From the NCBI GenBank assembly GCA_026393835.1, contig JAPKZK010000136.1, positions 1 to 64,000 of the forward strand: a stretch of DNA of 64,000 nt, in the 5' to 3' direction. The DNA is from Candidatus Aminicenantota bacterium. Its GTDB lineage: Bacteria > Acidobacteriota > Aminicenantia > UBA2199. The position numbers and the translations under genes were made by a program. Below the pieces are notes generated by a model that saw only the letters and a program-made list of their open reading frames with translations, did no database searches and had not been told where the DNA came from. Positions 50,194-60,118 of this stretch are shown here, one piece after another. Within the stretch, counting starts at the first letter, position 1; every line of letters begins with the position of its first letter.

Positions 50194-51132
50194 ATGATGA
50201 ACAAAAATAATGATGAAGTCTTCTCTTCAATTAATGGAGCTCTTAAGAAATATAATTATACTCCTTTACCCTTTATTCCAATTGATAATGCCTATGATTT
50301 TAAGGACCCAAAAGATGTTCGGAGGATACATTTTCAAAATGTGATGAAAATGTACGATAATGCATTTAATTATATTTCAAATTTGCCATGTTTCCATGTA
50401 GGATATTTTTATGCAACCGATAAAATGGCAAACTTGGCAAAGAAATTTGGATTTGCAGAGAAAAAAAATATGCTGGATTTATGCTGTGGTTTGGGTGGCT
50501 CAATGAAAAGGCTCCATAAACAATTTAAATTTAAAATAACAGGAGTTGATTTCAATCTGAAGGAAATTCAGGAATGCCACCGTAGATTAATTGCTGAGGA
50601 TTTAGAAGATGATATTACCCTCCTCTGTAGCAATGTTCTAGATTTAAAATCTGTAGGAAAATTCGATATCATATGGAGTGAGGATTCCTTTTCACATGTA
50701 CCCGACCGTGAAAAATTATTCAGAATTATATATGATTCACTGAAGGATGATGGATTATTTGTATTTTCAGACCTGGTTAAAACCTCATCTATTGCCAGTA
50801 CTGAGATCGATTCTTTCGCTAAAGTGTGGTTCCTGTGGGAGATAGAGAGTATTCAAAGCTATCAGAGATTATTTGATGAGGTCGGCTTTAAAATATCTGA
50901 TGTTGCCTTTGGTCAGGGAAAGGAATTAGTTGAAATGCATATTAAGTGGGATATGGAAATGGGAGATGCAATACCACAAGTTTACCAAGAATATTTCGAT
51001 AAAAATGAAAAAGATCTAATCGCGAGTTGGGGAGAAAAGGTATTAGAGATAAGAAAAGAAAAAATGAAAATGTATAACTACCTGGAGAAAGGGAAGCTTG
51101 ATTATCCTTTTTTTGTGGCCAAGAAATGTTAG
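50194..51132 (+). CDS. SAM-dependent methyltransferase (small-molecule, class I)
   Basis: 312 residues from the ATG at 50194 with GAGG seven bases upstream; an ATG at 50170 lacks one. Motif I is MLDLCCGLGGSMKRL, motif II ITGVDFNLKEIQ, with VLDLKSVGKFDIIWSEDSFS and LKDDGLFVFSDLV after it. This layout fits sarcosine/dimethylglycine, phosphoethanolamine or prenyl-diphosphate C-methyltransferases. It overlaps the prenyl synthase gene by 7 bp, so a methylated isoprenoid is an attractive but unproven product. Confidence 0.85.
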   Translation: MMNKNNDEVFSSINGALKKYNYTPLPFIPIDNAYDFKDPKDVRRIHFQNVMKMYDNAFNYISNLPCFHVGYFYATDKMANLAKKFGFAEKKNMLDLCCGLGGSMKRLHKQFKFKITGVDFNLKEIQECHRRLIAEDLEDDITLLCSNVLDLKSVGKFDIIWSEDSFSHVPDREKLFRIIYDSLKDDGLFVFSDLVKTSSIASTEIDSFAKVWFLWEIESIQSYQRLFDEVGFKISDVAFGQGKELVEMHIKWDMEMGDAIPQVYQEYFDKNEKDLIASWGEKVLEIRKEKMKMYNYLEKGKLDYPFFVAKKC

Positions 51133-52145
51133 ATACTTATCAATGTAACGGTGTACCTTCTCTGCCAGAATTTTATCCTTCTTGGATGAAAGATAGCTTT
51201 CGGTATTTTGAAAAGAATTTCAATTTTACTGTTAACAACTCGCTAGATTTGCCTTCGCAAATGTTAAATATCGTTCAAAAGGCACTATTCCCCGGAAGGA
51301 GAATCCGCCCCATCTTATATTGCTCATTTTGGAAAGATATTCATCATAAGTACCCTGAGAATAAAAAACTATTCCCGGCCATTGCATTGGAGTTATTTCA
51401 TTCCGCATCAATCATCATTGATGATATCGTTGACGAAGATGAAGTTAGAAGAAATAAGCATGCATTGTATAGAATTTTTGGTATTGGAAATGCTGTTATA
51501 GTTTCTCATTTTTTAATATCGGCCGGGTATAAGCAATTGTTGCAATCAACAAATAGCAGGGATTTAACAAAATATTGGACTTATAGCTATGAGTCTGCTG
51601 CTGTTGGAGAGTTCATTGACGTCAATAAGATAGAAGAGATGTCAATAGAGGAACAGGTAAAAAACAGCTTGCTCAAAACAGAAAATTTTTTCCTTTTCAT
51701 CGGAAATTGCCTCCATGTATTCAGTGATGTTCACGATGATATAGTGAAGCTATTTGGGATAATAGGACGATGCTTTCAGATAAGTAATGACATATATGAT
51801 TTATACAATATCGACGGGAATTCTCGTCACAGCATTGAAAAGCCTTATCGATTAAACTATTCATATTTAGTAACACGCTTAGTTAAAGAAAAAATTCTTA
51901 AGGAGGAGGTTCTTTTAAAACCGATATATAAGGATGAAATACATCGTATAGCAATGAGAACACGGGATAAGTTGGGACGTCGAAGTGAGGTAATTACCCC
52001 CATCATTCATTCTGCTCTTCAAGAACTGAAGGGATTAAATTTATCTATAAATATAAAGAATCACGCAGAAGATTTTTTAATTCTTTTAAAAAAATCAAAT
52101 TTTTGGAGACATATACATGAAACTAAAAAAAGGAATGATAACTAA
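51126..52145 (+). CDS. Polyprenyl (isoprenyl) diphosphate synthase
   Basis: A 339-residue all-helical protein of the trans-prenyltransferase family. GRRIRPILYCSFW corresponds to the conserved GKR(I/L)RP. The first Asp-rich motif is IIIDDIVDEDEVRR (DDxxD), and the second is QISNDIYDLYN (NDxxD rather than DDxxD). It condenses IPP with allylic diphosphates using Mg2+. The altered second motif is also found in some specialised or regulatory subunits. Genes for terpene cyclase are not seen nearby. Confidence 0.85.
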   Translation: MLDTYQCNGVPSLPEFYPSWMKDSFRYFEKNFNFTVNNSLDLPSQMLNIVQKALFPGRRIRPILYCSFWKDIHHKYPENKKLFPAIALELFHSASIIIDDIVDEDEVRRNKHALYRIFGIGNAVIVSHFLISAGYKQLLQSTNSRDLTKYWTYSYESAAVGEFIDVNKIEEMSIEEQVKNSLLKTENFFLFIGNCLHVFSDVHDDIVKLFGIIGRCFQISNDIYDLYNIDGNSRHSIEKPYRLNYSYLVTRLVKEKILKEEVLLKPIYKDEIHRIAMRTRDKLGRRSEVITPIIHSALQELKGLNLSINIKNHAEDFLILLKKSNFWRHIHETKKRNDN

Positions 52146-53322
52146 ACTAGGATACGCTTTTTATGATTTTAGTAATTCAGGTTATGTAATAATTTTTCAA
52201 TCGTTTTTGTTCCCTATATTGTTTGCAAATTTAATAAAAGACAAGGTAAAAACTCCTGCATCCATATGGGGTTGGGCGATTAGCCTCTCCGTTTTATTGG
52301 CAATTGTTATCGCCCCTTTCATCGGTAGGTTTGCAGATGTAAAATCCAAATCACGCCCCTTTGCTATCCTTGTGACCGGAGTTGGGATTATATCATTTGT
52401 TACTTCTGTTTTCATTTCAGATCACATGATTGCTCTAATGTTAGTTTTTATTTTGTTCAATGCGATGTTTGAATTAACTCAAACCCTCTATGATGCTTTT
52501 TTACGTGATATTGCAAAAACCGATGAGGAAGTAACCAAACTGTCCACATTTGCTTGGGGATTTGGTTACCTTGGAGGAATTCTATTTGCTTTAATTTATC
52601 TTATATTAAATTCAATTGGCTTTCAAATTCGCTATATTTTAGCCCTTAGCTCCATTTTGTATACTGCGTTTTCTATATTTCCTATAGTTATTTTCTGGCG
52701 ATTGGACAATAAATATATTAGTACAGTTTCCAAACAAAAAGAAGTAAATCTCATACGATATATTTTTAAATCCAAAATTCCTTTTGACATAAAGCCCCTT
52801 TTAATTTACTGGATAATTGCAGATTGTGTGGCAGCCATTTTGTATCATTCTTCGATTTTTGCAAAAACAGAGTTGAATATTTCTGATAGAACCATAGGAA
52901 TATTGATGATTTGTGTTCAATTGCTTGCATTCCCAGCCACATGGTATGCTGGCAAATTAGCTAGCAAGATTGGCATCGTGAAAACCATTAGGGGATCTTT
53001 GGTGATATGGTGTTGCGTGTTAATGATATTGTATTGTTCTACTAGATTGATACATTTGATTTTTGCATTGGTTTTGACGGCTCTTGTGATTGGGACGACT
53101 CAATCTCTACTTCGGGCACACTTTGCTACAAAAATTGATTCTCAAATATCTGGGGAGGGTTTTGGATTCTTTGGTATAGCTAATAAGTCGGCTTCAATAG
53201 TTTCCCCAGCTTTGGTTTCTATCGCCGCTGCAATTACAGGCTCCATTCGGCCCGCTTTTTTTATTTTAATGCTCTTTGTAGCGGTTGCAATTTATTTCTC
53301 AAAATTCCTTAATAAGAAATAA
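52117..53322 (+). CDS. MFS transporter, UMF1/Atg22-like
   Basis: A 401-residue protein with about twelve hydrophobic helices. The N-terminus KLGYAFYDFSNSGYVIIFQS is typical of UMF1-family permeases. The loop GRFADVKSKSRPF matches the MFS cytoplasmic loop 2-3. It overlaps the prenyl synthase gene by 29 bp and ends the AT-rich operon. It may export the product of the preceding enzymes, which is inferred from position only. Confidence 0.85.
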   Translation: MKLKKGMITKLGYAFYDFSNSGYVIIFQSFLFPILFANLIKDKVKTPASIWGWAISLSVLLAIVIAPFIGRFADVKSKSRPFAILVTGVGIISFVTSVFISDHMIALMLVFILFNAMFELTQTLYDAFLRDIAKTDEEVTKLSTFAWGFGYLGGILFALIYLILNSIGFQIRYILALSSILYTAFSIFPIVIFWRLDNKYISTVSKQKEVNLIRYIFKSKIPFDIKPLLIYWIIADCVAAILYHSSIFAKTELNISDRTIGILMICVQLLAFPATWYAGKLASKIGIVKTIRGSLVIWCCVLMILYCSTRLIHLIFALVLTALVIGTTQSLLRAHFATKIDSQISGEGFGFFGIANKSASIVSPALVSIAAAITGSIRPAFFILMLFVAVAIYFSKFLNKK

Positions 53323-53483
53323 ATTGAGGCTGCTCGAAAGAATTTGTGCAAAGGATAATATAAAAAATGTTTAGAAAGTGTTGTCGACAAAATGTATTGA
53401 GGGTATTGAATCTGGGAATGAATCTATGGCCGATTCAATTCTCTTTATACCGGGGCTTAACTGGAAACGATTTCGAGTTCCTC

Positions 53484-53512
53484 AACCTGTCAAACGCTTC
53501 TATTGACAGGTT
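53484..53512. other. Perfect 10-bp stem-loop after the AT-rich operon
   Basis: AACCTGTCAA, 9-nt loop, TTGACAGGTT (53484-53512). There is no T-tract, so it is at most a weak terminator. It could also be one end of a decayed insertion sequence whose remnant follows. Confidence 0.5.
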
Positions 53513-53588
53513 AAGGGTTCCGAAATATCATTGTAATGCCCCCGGTATACTTTTTTCTTGCACAGATTCTTATGAGGAACCATTTTCT

Positions 53589-53733
53589 CTATTGCGACTT
53601 GCTTAATTTTGAATCTCCTTTCATTTCGATTCGATATGAATTATGGACCAATTGGTCGAGCACGGTATCAGCCAGTATTGATTCTCCCATTCGATCATGC
53701 CGTTGACCAATTTGTATTTGAGATAGTAAAATA
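53589..53733 (-). pseudogene. IstB (IS21-family helper ATPase) C-terminal remnant
   Basis: Minus-strand frame ending at 53589-53591: ATILLSQIQIGQRHDRMG, then ESILADTVLDQLVHNSYRIE, MKGDSKLSKSQ. The phrase (S)ILAD.(V/I)LD.LVH...RIE.KG.S is the conserved C-terminus of IstB. Upstream codons are interrupted by a stop. Only the last ~45 residues remain. It marks a past IS21 insertion at the right edge of the AT-rich island. Confidence 0.75.
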
Positions 53734-54079
53734 GTGGCTGATCAATGTGTCCACATATGGGCGATTACACTGATTTACACGAATTCCCGAAAGTTTTTTC
53801 TTCTCTTCTTCTCTTCTGCTTTTCTCCGCTCTTCCGCTTTTCCTCGCTTCCGCTCTTCCTGTTTTATCTTCATCGTTCATCACTCATCATTCATCATTCC
53901 ATTCACTCACACCTTCCTCGCTTCCCTGTTTTTTCTTACCCTCTTAACTTCTCATCTTCTCACTTTTAAATGACCAATGACAAATCATTCTATTTTTCTT
54001 CCGCTCTTCCTGTTTTATCTTCATCATTCATCATTCTATCTTTCCATCCGTTCTTCCTTTTCCTACCCCTATTCCCCTG
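53734..54079. repeat. Spacer with words and pyrimidine tract
   Basis: GCGATTACACTGATTTACAC (53760-53779), TTCTTCTCTTC tract (53795-53850), TCATCAT runs (53868-53900, 54020-54044). No gene. Confidence 0.6.
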
Positions 54080-55024
54080 TCAAACAGCTATTTTAGATCG
54101 CGGATGCCGGGTGGCGAGTATTTCCTGCTGCTTGGGATTACTGATATGTGTGTATATCTGGGTCGTGGTAATGGTACTGTGCCCCAGTATCTGCTGAATG
54201 TACCGTATGTCCACCCCCTCCTCCAATAATAACGTCGCAAACGTATGGCGAAACGTGTGCGGCGTTATGGACCTCCTGATATCGGCTAATCCCGCATATT
54301 TCTTTACCATGAACCGCACCGACTGCTCGGATAACCGCCGGCCTAACCGGTTACTAAAAAAATATATGATCTGACCTTCATCTCCCCCAGTATGAAATAA
54401 TTCGATGTACTCCTCCAGGATCGCCGCTATCTCCTCGCTGCATACCTGGATAATCCGCTCCCGACTTCCCTTCCCATTTACCTGGATGTATTTCCGCTCC
54501 AGGTTCACATGCTCCTTTTTTAAATGACATAACTCCGATACCCGGATTCCAGTGGCAAACAATAACTCCAAAACAGAAATATCCCGCACAATGGACTTGT
54601 AAGCGTAGGTACTGCGATCCTCAAACTGCTGCTTTTGCCTGTAAACAACCTGGAATAAGGTCTTTACTTCTTCCAGCGTCAATGCGTCGGGCAAAACCAA
54701 CGGTTCCCTGATCTTAATTCGCATCTTACGAAAAGGATTGACGGCTATTTTGTCCTCGAACTCCAGGTAATTGAAAAGCGCTTTCAAAGTGGCGATTTTT
54801 CGTTTCACGGTTTTTATTTTCCCTGTCTCATGGAGCCGCTGCAAATATTCCCGCAGTTTCTGTTTGTCTACTTGCCGGATATCGATTGCTTTCCCGTTGC
54901 TGGAAATAAATTGCTTGAATTGGTTTAAATCAAGTTCATACGCTTTCAGCGTATGGGGGCTGAGGTTCTTTTCAACCCGGCAGTGAAACAAAAAATCCTC
55001 TGTCATTTTTTCCAATTTATTCAC
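54080..55024 (-). CDS. Tyrosine recombinase (XerC/D-like integrase)
   Basis: 314 residues from GTG 55024 (ATG 55006 possible). N-terminal SAM-like core-binding domain: FLFHCRVEKNLSPHTLKAYE. The catalytic domain has all six residues: Arg in GIRVSELCHL, Lys in VNGKGSRERII, HTFRHTFATLL (His-x-x-Arg), LGHSTITTTQIYTH (His and nucleophile Tyr). It is generic to phage-type or Xer-type integrases. It is located between an IS remnant and repeats, so it may have moved the neighbouring AT-rich island or belong to an integron-like unit. No attachment site was identified. Confidence 0.92.
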   Translation of the reverse strand: MNKLEKMTEDFLFHCRVEKNLSPHTLKAYELDLNQFKQFISSNGKAIDIRQVDKQKLREYLQRLHETGKIKTVKRKIATLKALFNYLEFEDKIAVNPFRKMRIKIREPLVLPDALTLEEVKTLFQVVYRQKQQFEDRSTYAYKSIVRDISVLELLFATGIRVSELCHLKKEHVNLERKYIQVNGKGSRERIIQVCSEEIAAILEEYIELFHTGGDEGQIIYFFSNRLGRRLSEQSVRFMVKKYAGLADIRRSITPHTFRHTFATLLLEEGVDIRYIQQILGHSTITTTQIYTHISNPKQQEILATRHPRSKIAV

Positions 55025-55632
55025 GACGCACCACTTAATTGACCCGATTCTGGATTATCAGAAATGTATTATCTCATTTACTGCGCAAAATAGCAAATAG
55101 ACAGGCGTTAATTATTCAGAATAATTTATTTTTATGAAAATTCAAGCCCCACATCTTCACCTCTATAAAAAAATACCCGCGGAAAACCACATTGCCCGCG
55201 AAACACGCGAAACACGCGAAAAACATAAGCCACGGACGAACACGGACACTCACGGACAGAAAAGCAGAAGATAAGAAGTTGAGTTGGTGACACTTTGTGC
55301 CTTCGTGCCTTGGTGGCTATGCCTCAATTTCGATTTAGCCGCGAAGAACGCGAAGACACGCGAAGAAAAATCTGCCCACGAATTCCACGAATTAACACGA
55401 AAAACGAAAAACAATGGTCCACTGATTACACGGATTTACACGGATTTTTCCCTGCTCATCCGCTTTCCCCTGACTCCTGAATCCTAACCCCTGCCCCCTG
55501 TTTTTTTTCTTCATCATTCATCATTCATCATTCATCATTCTATATATTTTTATCTGCTGTTGACAGACACTGAAGAAGCCTTTAAAATAAGACTCTAAAA
55601 TCAAACATCCAATAGGAGATAATAGGAAAATC
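55025..55632. repeat. Dense array of spacer words
   Basis: In order: CCCGCGAAACACGCGAAACA (55191-55210), CCACGGACGAACACGGACAC (55231-55250), TTTGTGCCTTCGTGCCTTGG (55294-55313), AGCCGCGAAGAACGCGAAGA (55338-55357), CCCACGAATTCCACGAATTA (55376-55395), CCACTGATTACACGGATTTA (55419-55438), TCATCAT run (55510-55540). Six word families lie within 350 bp. No gene. Confidence 0.75.
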
Positions 55633-56212
55633 ATGAAAACATTGGAAATGCTGGTAGATAGGATACCCCCGGTACCCATGAGCACCTCCTGGTTGATTGC
55701 CGACCTGGCGGAATCAAAAGGGAAACAAGAACTTTTTAAAAAACAGTCTCCCCAAATATTGAAAACCCTCCGCGAAGTTGCTTTTACTCCTGGGATGTTA
55801 CCACCTGGGGTATGAAGTCGGACGTTATATCAGCCTGGAACGTCTTATCGAAGACAATAAAGAACGCTATTACGAAACCCTGGAGAAAAGTTCAAAGTAT
55901 TGGCATGAAGGAAAACATGACCCATGGCCCTATATTAACTACTTACTCTTCATCATAAAAACTGCTTACCGGGAATTTGAAAGAAGAGCTGAGGGACAGA
56001 AAATTCCCAGGGGCGCCAAAACAGAAATGATTTTAAAGGCGGTAAACTCTTTTTATGACTCCTTCTCAATATCGGAACTTAATAGGGAATGCCCGGGTGT
56101 CAGCGTCGATATGATCAGGAAAATTCTAAAGGATCTAAGCAAACAGGGGAAAATAAATTCTTTGGGAAGAGGCCAAAATGCCCGCTGGGAAAAAACAAAT
56201 AAAGGGAATTAG
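55633..56212 (+). pseudogene. Fic-family protein gene with the catalytic core deleted
   Basis: Frame 1 (55633-55815) gives PPVPMSTSWLIADLAESKGK and ELFKKQSPQILKTLREVA, the N-terminal region of Fic/DOC proteins. A shift of frame then leads straight to LLLLGCYHLGYEVGRYISLE, the part that normally follows the Fic core, and continues to 56212 with a winged-helix-like end (VSVDMIRKILKDLSKQGKIN). The HPFxxGNGR motif is absent. The deletion plus frameshift make AMP-transfer impossible. The original gene would be ~370 residues. Confidence 0.82.
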
Positions 56213-56863
<651 letters not shown>

Positions 56864-57562
56864 TTAATCTACCTGGAAAATCCCTTCTGCCATATCCTGG
56901 TTGGCTTTCTCAAAATCTTCCGGACGACCGATATCCAACCAATATCCCTTAAAAGGATACACATCGATCCGCTGCTTCTCTTGCAATAATTTCAACATCA
57001 AATCATCAAACCCAAACGGCCGGTCCCCCGGGACATAATCCAGCACCTTCTTATTAAACACATACACCCCCATACTCACACAATAATCATGCCGCGGTTT
57101 CTCCGTGAAACCCGTAACCATGTTATCCTTGATCTCCATTACCCCGAAATCGATGTCCACTGTCCGTTTGAAAGTACCCACAGTCGCCAATGCCCCGGAC
57201 TTCAGATGATAATTATATATATCCATGAAATCGATGTCGGTCAATATATCCCCATTCATGGTCAAAAAATTATCCGGCAAATCTTTAAGCAATTTCAACG
57301 GCGCAATGGTTCCCATGGGCCGGTCTTCCATCGAATACTCGATGCGAACCCCAAACTTCTCCCCATGCCCGAAATACGCCATAATCAATTCCGCCATGTG
57401 ATTTACACAGAAAACAAAATCCGTCACTCCAACCCGTTTCAATTGCTCGATTAAAATGGCTAAAATAGGCCTTTCACCTACCGGCGCCAACGGCTTGGGC
57501 AACACATACGTGTACGGCTTCAACCGCGTCCCCTTCCCTCCTGCTAAAATGATTGCTTTCAT
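56864..57562 (-). CDS. Sugar-1-phosphate nucleotidyltransferase
   Basis: 232 residues from the ATG at 57562, which places KAIILAGGKGTRLKPYT at the N-terminus as in all family members. PKPLAPVGERPIL and MNGDILTDIDF (metal-binding D) follow, with GYWLDIGRPEDF near the end. This is a GT-A/NTP-transferase fold enzyme of the GMPP/RmlA/HddC type. It makes an NDP-sugar from NTP and sugar-1-phosphate. The sugar cannot be read from sequence. It is the last gene of the polysaccharide operon. Confidence 0.9.
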   Translation of the reverse strand: MKAIILAGGKGTRLKPYTYVLPKPLAPVGERPILAILIEQLKRVGVTDFVFCVNHMAELIMAYFGHGEKFGVRIEYSMEDRPMGTIAPLKLLKDLPDNFLTMNGDILTDIDFMDIYNYHLKSGALATVGTFKRTVDIDFGVMEIKDNMVTGFTEKPRHDYCVSMGVYVFNKKVLDYVPGDRPFGFDDLMLKLLQEKQRIDVYPFKGYWLDIGRPEDFEKANQDMAEGIFQVD

Positions 57563-57687
57563 ATTTTTATTGCCTCCGGGCATAAAGTAACTAGAATGAT
57601 GAGTTATGAATGATGAATGATGAAAAATATATTTTTATGGGATTAAAATTATTTCTTTTCAAATTCTTCTTCATCATTCATCATTCA

Positions 57688-59067
57688 TCATTCGAAGTGA
57701 GTTAGCGCCTTCTTGCCAATAGGGTAAACATTGAAACCGATCTCATACAATTTCCCATGATCCAATATGTTCCGGCCATCAAAAATAAACGCCGGCTTCT
57801 TCATCGATCGATATATCCTCTCAAAATCAAGATGCCGATATTCCTCCCATTCGGTAATAACCGCTATCGCATACGCATCTTCCGCTGCCTTATAAGGATC
57901 ACTCTCATAACTCACCCTACCATTCGTACCCTGCAAATCCTGTTTGGCGTTTCCCAACGCCTGCGGGTCCGTGATGGCCACATAAGCATGCTCTTCCAAT
58001 AAATCCCGCGTCACCTGGAAAGCAGGAGACTCCCGCGTGTCGCCCGTGTTGGCTTTAAAAGCAAACCCAAACAACGCAATCTTTTTCCCGGCAATAGTAT
58101 TAAACATCGCCCGCACAATCCCCTGCACAAAACGCCGCTTCTGGTACTCGTTCATTTTGACCACCAATTCCCAGTAATCGGCCACTTCCGTCAACCCATA
58201 ACTCTTACAAATGTAAACCAGGTTCAAGATGTCTTTTTGAAAACAGGAACCGCCAAACCCAATACTGGCATTGAGAAACTTAGACCCGATTCGTGAATCG
58301 CTGCCGATAGCATAGGCGATTTCGGAAATATCCGCGTCTGCTTTTTCACAAAGAGCGGAAATCGCATTGACGGAAGATATCCGCTGGGCAAGGAACGCAT
58401 TGGCCACCAGCTTGGAAAGTTCCGCGGACCAGAGATTGGTGGTGATAATCTTTTCCCTGGGAATCCAATGGGCGTAAATATCCACCAGTTCTTTTTCAGC
58501 GGCCAGGCCTTCCGGGGTTCGGTGGGCGCCGATCAACACCCGGTCCGGTTCCAGCAGGTCCATGACCGCGCTGCCTTCGGCTAAGAATTCCGGGTTGGAA
58601 AGCACTTCGAACCGAATACCCCCACGCCTAGCTTTTAAAATACGTTCCATGGCTTCGGCGGTGCGCACCGGCAGCGTGCTTTTCTCAACGATTATTTTAT
58701 CGCCCTGGGAATGGGCCACAATGGCATGGGCCGTATTCTCCCAATGCTGTAAATCGGAAGCCATGCCCGCCCCCTCGCCAAAAGTCTTGGTGGGCGTATT
58801 AACGGAAACAAAAATAATATCGGCCTTTTTGATCCCTTCCGCGATTTCTGTTGAGAAAAAAAGGTTCTTGCCCCGCACCTGGTTGACGATTTCAGCCAGC
58901 CCGGGCTCGAAAATAGGAATGTCGCCGGAATTCCACTGCCGGATGCGTTCCGCATTGATATCCACAATTTCTACCCGTAATTCCGGGCACTTCAGGGCGA
59001 TGGCCGCCATGGTGGGCCCACCCACATAACCGGCCCCAATACACAATATGTTCTTCTTAAATTCCAT
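57688..59067 (-). CDS. ugd: UDP-glucose 6-dehydrogenase
   Basis: 459 residues from the ATG at 59067 behind GAGGAAAA. Rossmann motif CIGAGYVGGPTMAAIA, VSVNTPTKTFG, VEKSTLPVRTAE, NPEFLAEGSAVMDL and the catalytic Cys in FGGSCFQKDILNLVYICKSY (~275). The wording GAGYVGGPT and GGSCFQKD.LNLVYIC matches the long (eukaryote-like) UGDH subtype rather than the short bacterial Ugd. It oxidises UDP-glucose to UDP-glucuronate, the substrate of the epimerase encoded upstream in the same operon. Confidence 0.92.
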   Translation of the reverse strand: MEFKKNILCIGAGYVGGPTMAAIALKCPELRVEIVDINAERIRQWNSGDIPIFEPGLAEIVNQVRGKNLFFSTEIAEGIKKADIIFVSVNTPTKTFGEGAGMASDLQHWENTAHAIVAHSQGDKIIVEKSTLPVRTAEAMERILKARRGGIRFEVLSNPEFLAEGSAVMDLLEPDRVLIGAHRTPEGLAAEKELVDIYAHWIPREKIITTNLWSAELSKLVANAFLAQRISSVNAISALCEKADADISEIAYAIGSDSRIGSKFLNASIGFGGSCFQKDILNLVYICKSYGLTEVADYWELVVKMNEYQKRRFVQGIVRAMFNTIAGKKIALFGFAFKANTGDTRESPAFQVTRDLLEEHAYVAITDPQALGNAKQDLQGTNGRVSYESDPYKAAEDAYAIAVITEWEEYRHLDFERIYRSMKKPAFIFDGRNILDHGKLYEIGFNVYPIGKKALTHFE

Positions 59068-59122
59068 TCGGTTTTCCTCTTCCATTTGCCGCTAAAACAA
59101 TATGGCGCAATGTTTTTTATAA

Positions 59123-60118
59123 TTAGACATTATATATTTTTATTTTGTAATTTTCAAGGTTTTTGGCGATCCATTCAATGGTCTCTGCCAATCCCTGTTC
59201 CAGGGTGTATTGCGGCGTATAACCCACCAGTTCCTTGATTTTCCTGTTGTCGCATTTCAACCGTGCCACTTCCGAATTGACCGGTCTAAACCGCGTTTCT
59301 TCCGGGACAACCATGGCATTCGAATGCATCAGTTTTTTAATCGTTTCCACCAGTTCCCCAATGGAAATTTCCGTATCGGACCCAATGTTGACCGTTTCGC
59401 CCACGGCCTTATCGCATTCCGCTAGTTGCAGGATGCCGGTAACAATATCTTTGACATAATTAAAATCCCGCGTCGTTGAAAGGTTTCCTAACCGTATCTC
59501 TTTTCCACCTCCGGCGATCTGGGAGATGACGGCAGGGATAACGGCCCTGGCAGATTGCCGGGGTCCGTAGGTATTAAAGGGCCGGGCAATAATAACAGGC
59601 AGTTCATAAGAATAATAAAAACTCAACGCCATGGCATCCCCCCCGATTTTACTGGCGCTGTAAGGGGATTGCGGCCGCTGGGGATGGTTCTCGTCCATAG
59701 GTATGTAACGGGCCGAGCCGTAGACTTCAGAGGTGGAAGTCTGAATGATCCGTTGGCAGCCGCTTTCCAACGCGGCCTGGCAGATATTTAAAGCGCCTTT
59801 GATATTGGTTTCCACGTAACTGTCCGGCGCGCTGTAAGAGTAGGGGATGGCGATTAGGGCGGCAAGGTTGAAAATAACATCCATGCCGCGGGTAATTTTA
59901 TTTATAAAATGGCCGTCCCGGACATCGCCGGGAATGACCCGGATATCTTCCAGGCAATCGATGTTTTCCAATTTCTCCAGCCAGCCCCAATTATTAAAGG
60001 AGTTGTAATAAGATAATGCGTTGACATGGGCGCCTTTTTTTACCAGGGCCTCTACCAGGTGGGAGCCGATAAAACCGTCGGCGCCGGTAACCAGGATATT
60101 TTTATCGTTTAATTCCAT
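59123..60118 (-). CDS. legB: NAD-dependent 4,6-dehydratase, LegB-like
   Basis: A 331-residue extended SDR. NILVTGADGFIGSHLVEALV, then LSYYNSFNNWGWLEKL, which is the LegB hallmark (YYNSFNSWGWLD). TSTSEVYGSA and YSASKIGGDAMA hold the Tyr/Lys pair, and NIGSDTEISIGELVETI follows. LegB acts on UDP- or GDP-GlcNAc at the first step toward legionaminic-type or related 6-deoxy sugars. The later leg genes are not in the window. It overlaps the epimerase gene by 17 bp. Confidence 0.85.
   Translation of the reverse strand: MELNDKNILVTGADGFIGSHLVEALVKKGAHVNALSYYNSFNNWGWLEKLENIDCLEDIRVIPGDVRDGHFINKITRGMDVIFNLAALIAIPYSYSAPDSYVETNIKGALNICQAALESGCQRIIQTSTSEVYGSARYIPMDENHPQRPQSPYSASKIGGDAMALSFYYSYELPVIIARPFNTYGPRQSARAVIPAVISQIAGGGKEIRLGNLSTTRDFNYVKDIVTGILQLAECDKAVGETVNIGSDTEISIGELVETIKKLMHSNAMVVPEETRFRPVNSEVARLKCDNRKIKELVGYTPQYTLEQGLAETIEWIAKNLENYKIKIYNV

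Noticed and set aside
46479..53322. Terpene cyclase in the AT-rich island
   Set aside because: None of the unknown genes shows DDxxD plus NSE motifs; only the prenyl synthase has Asp-rich motifs.
53367..53606. A 79-codon frame downstream of the MFS gene
   Set aside because: It crosses the stem-loop and the antisense of the IstB remnant. The composition is unlike its neighbours, and there is no RBS.
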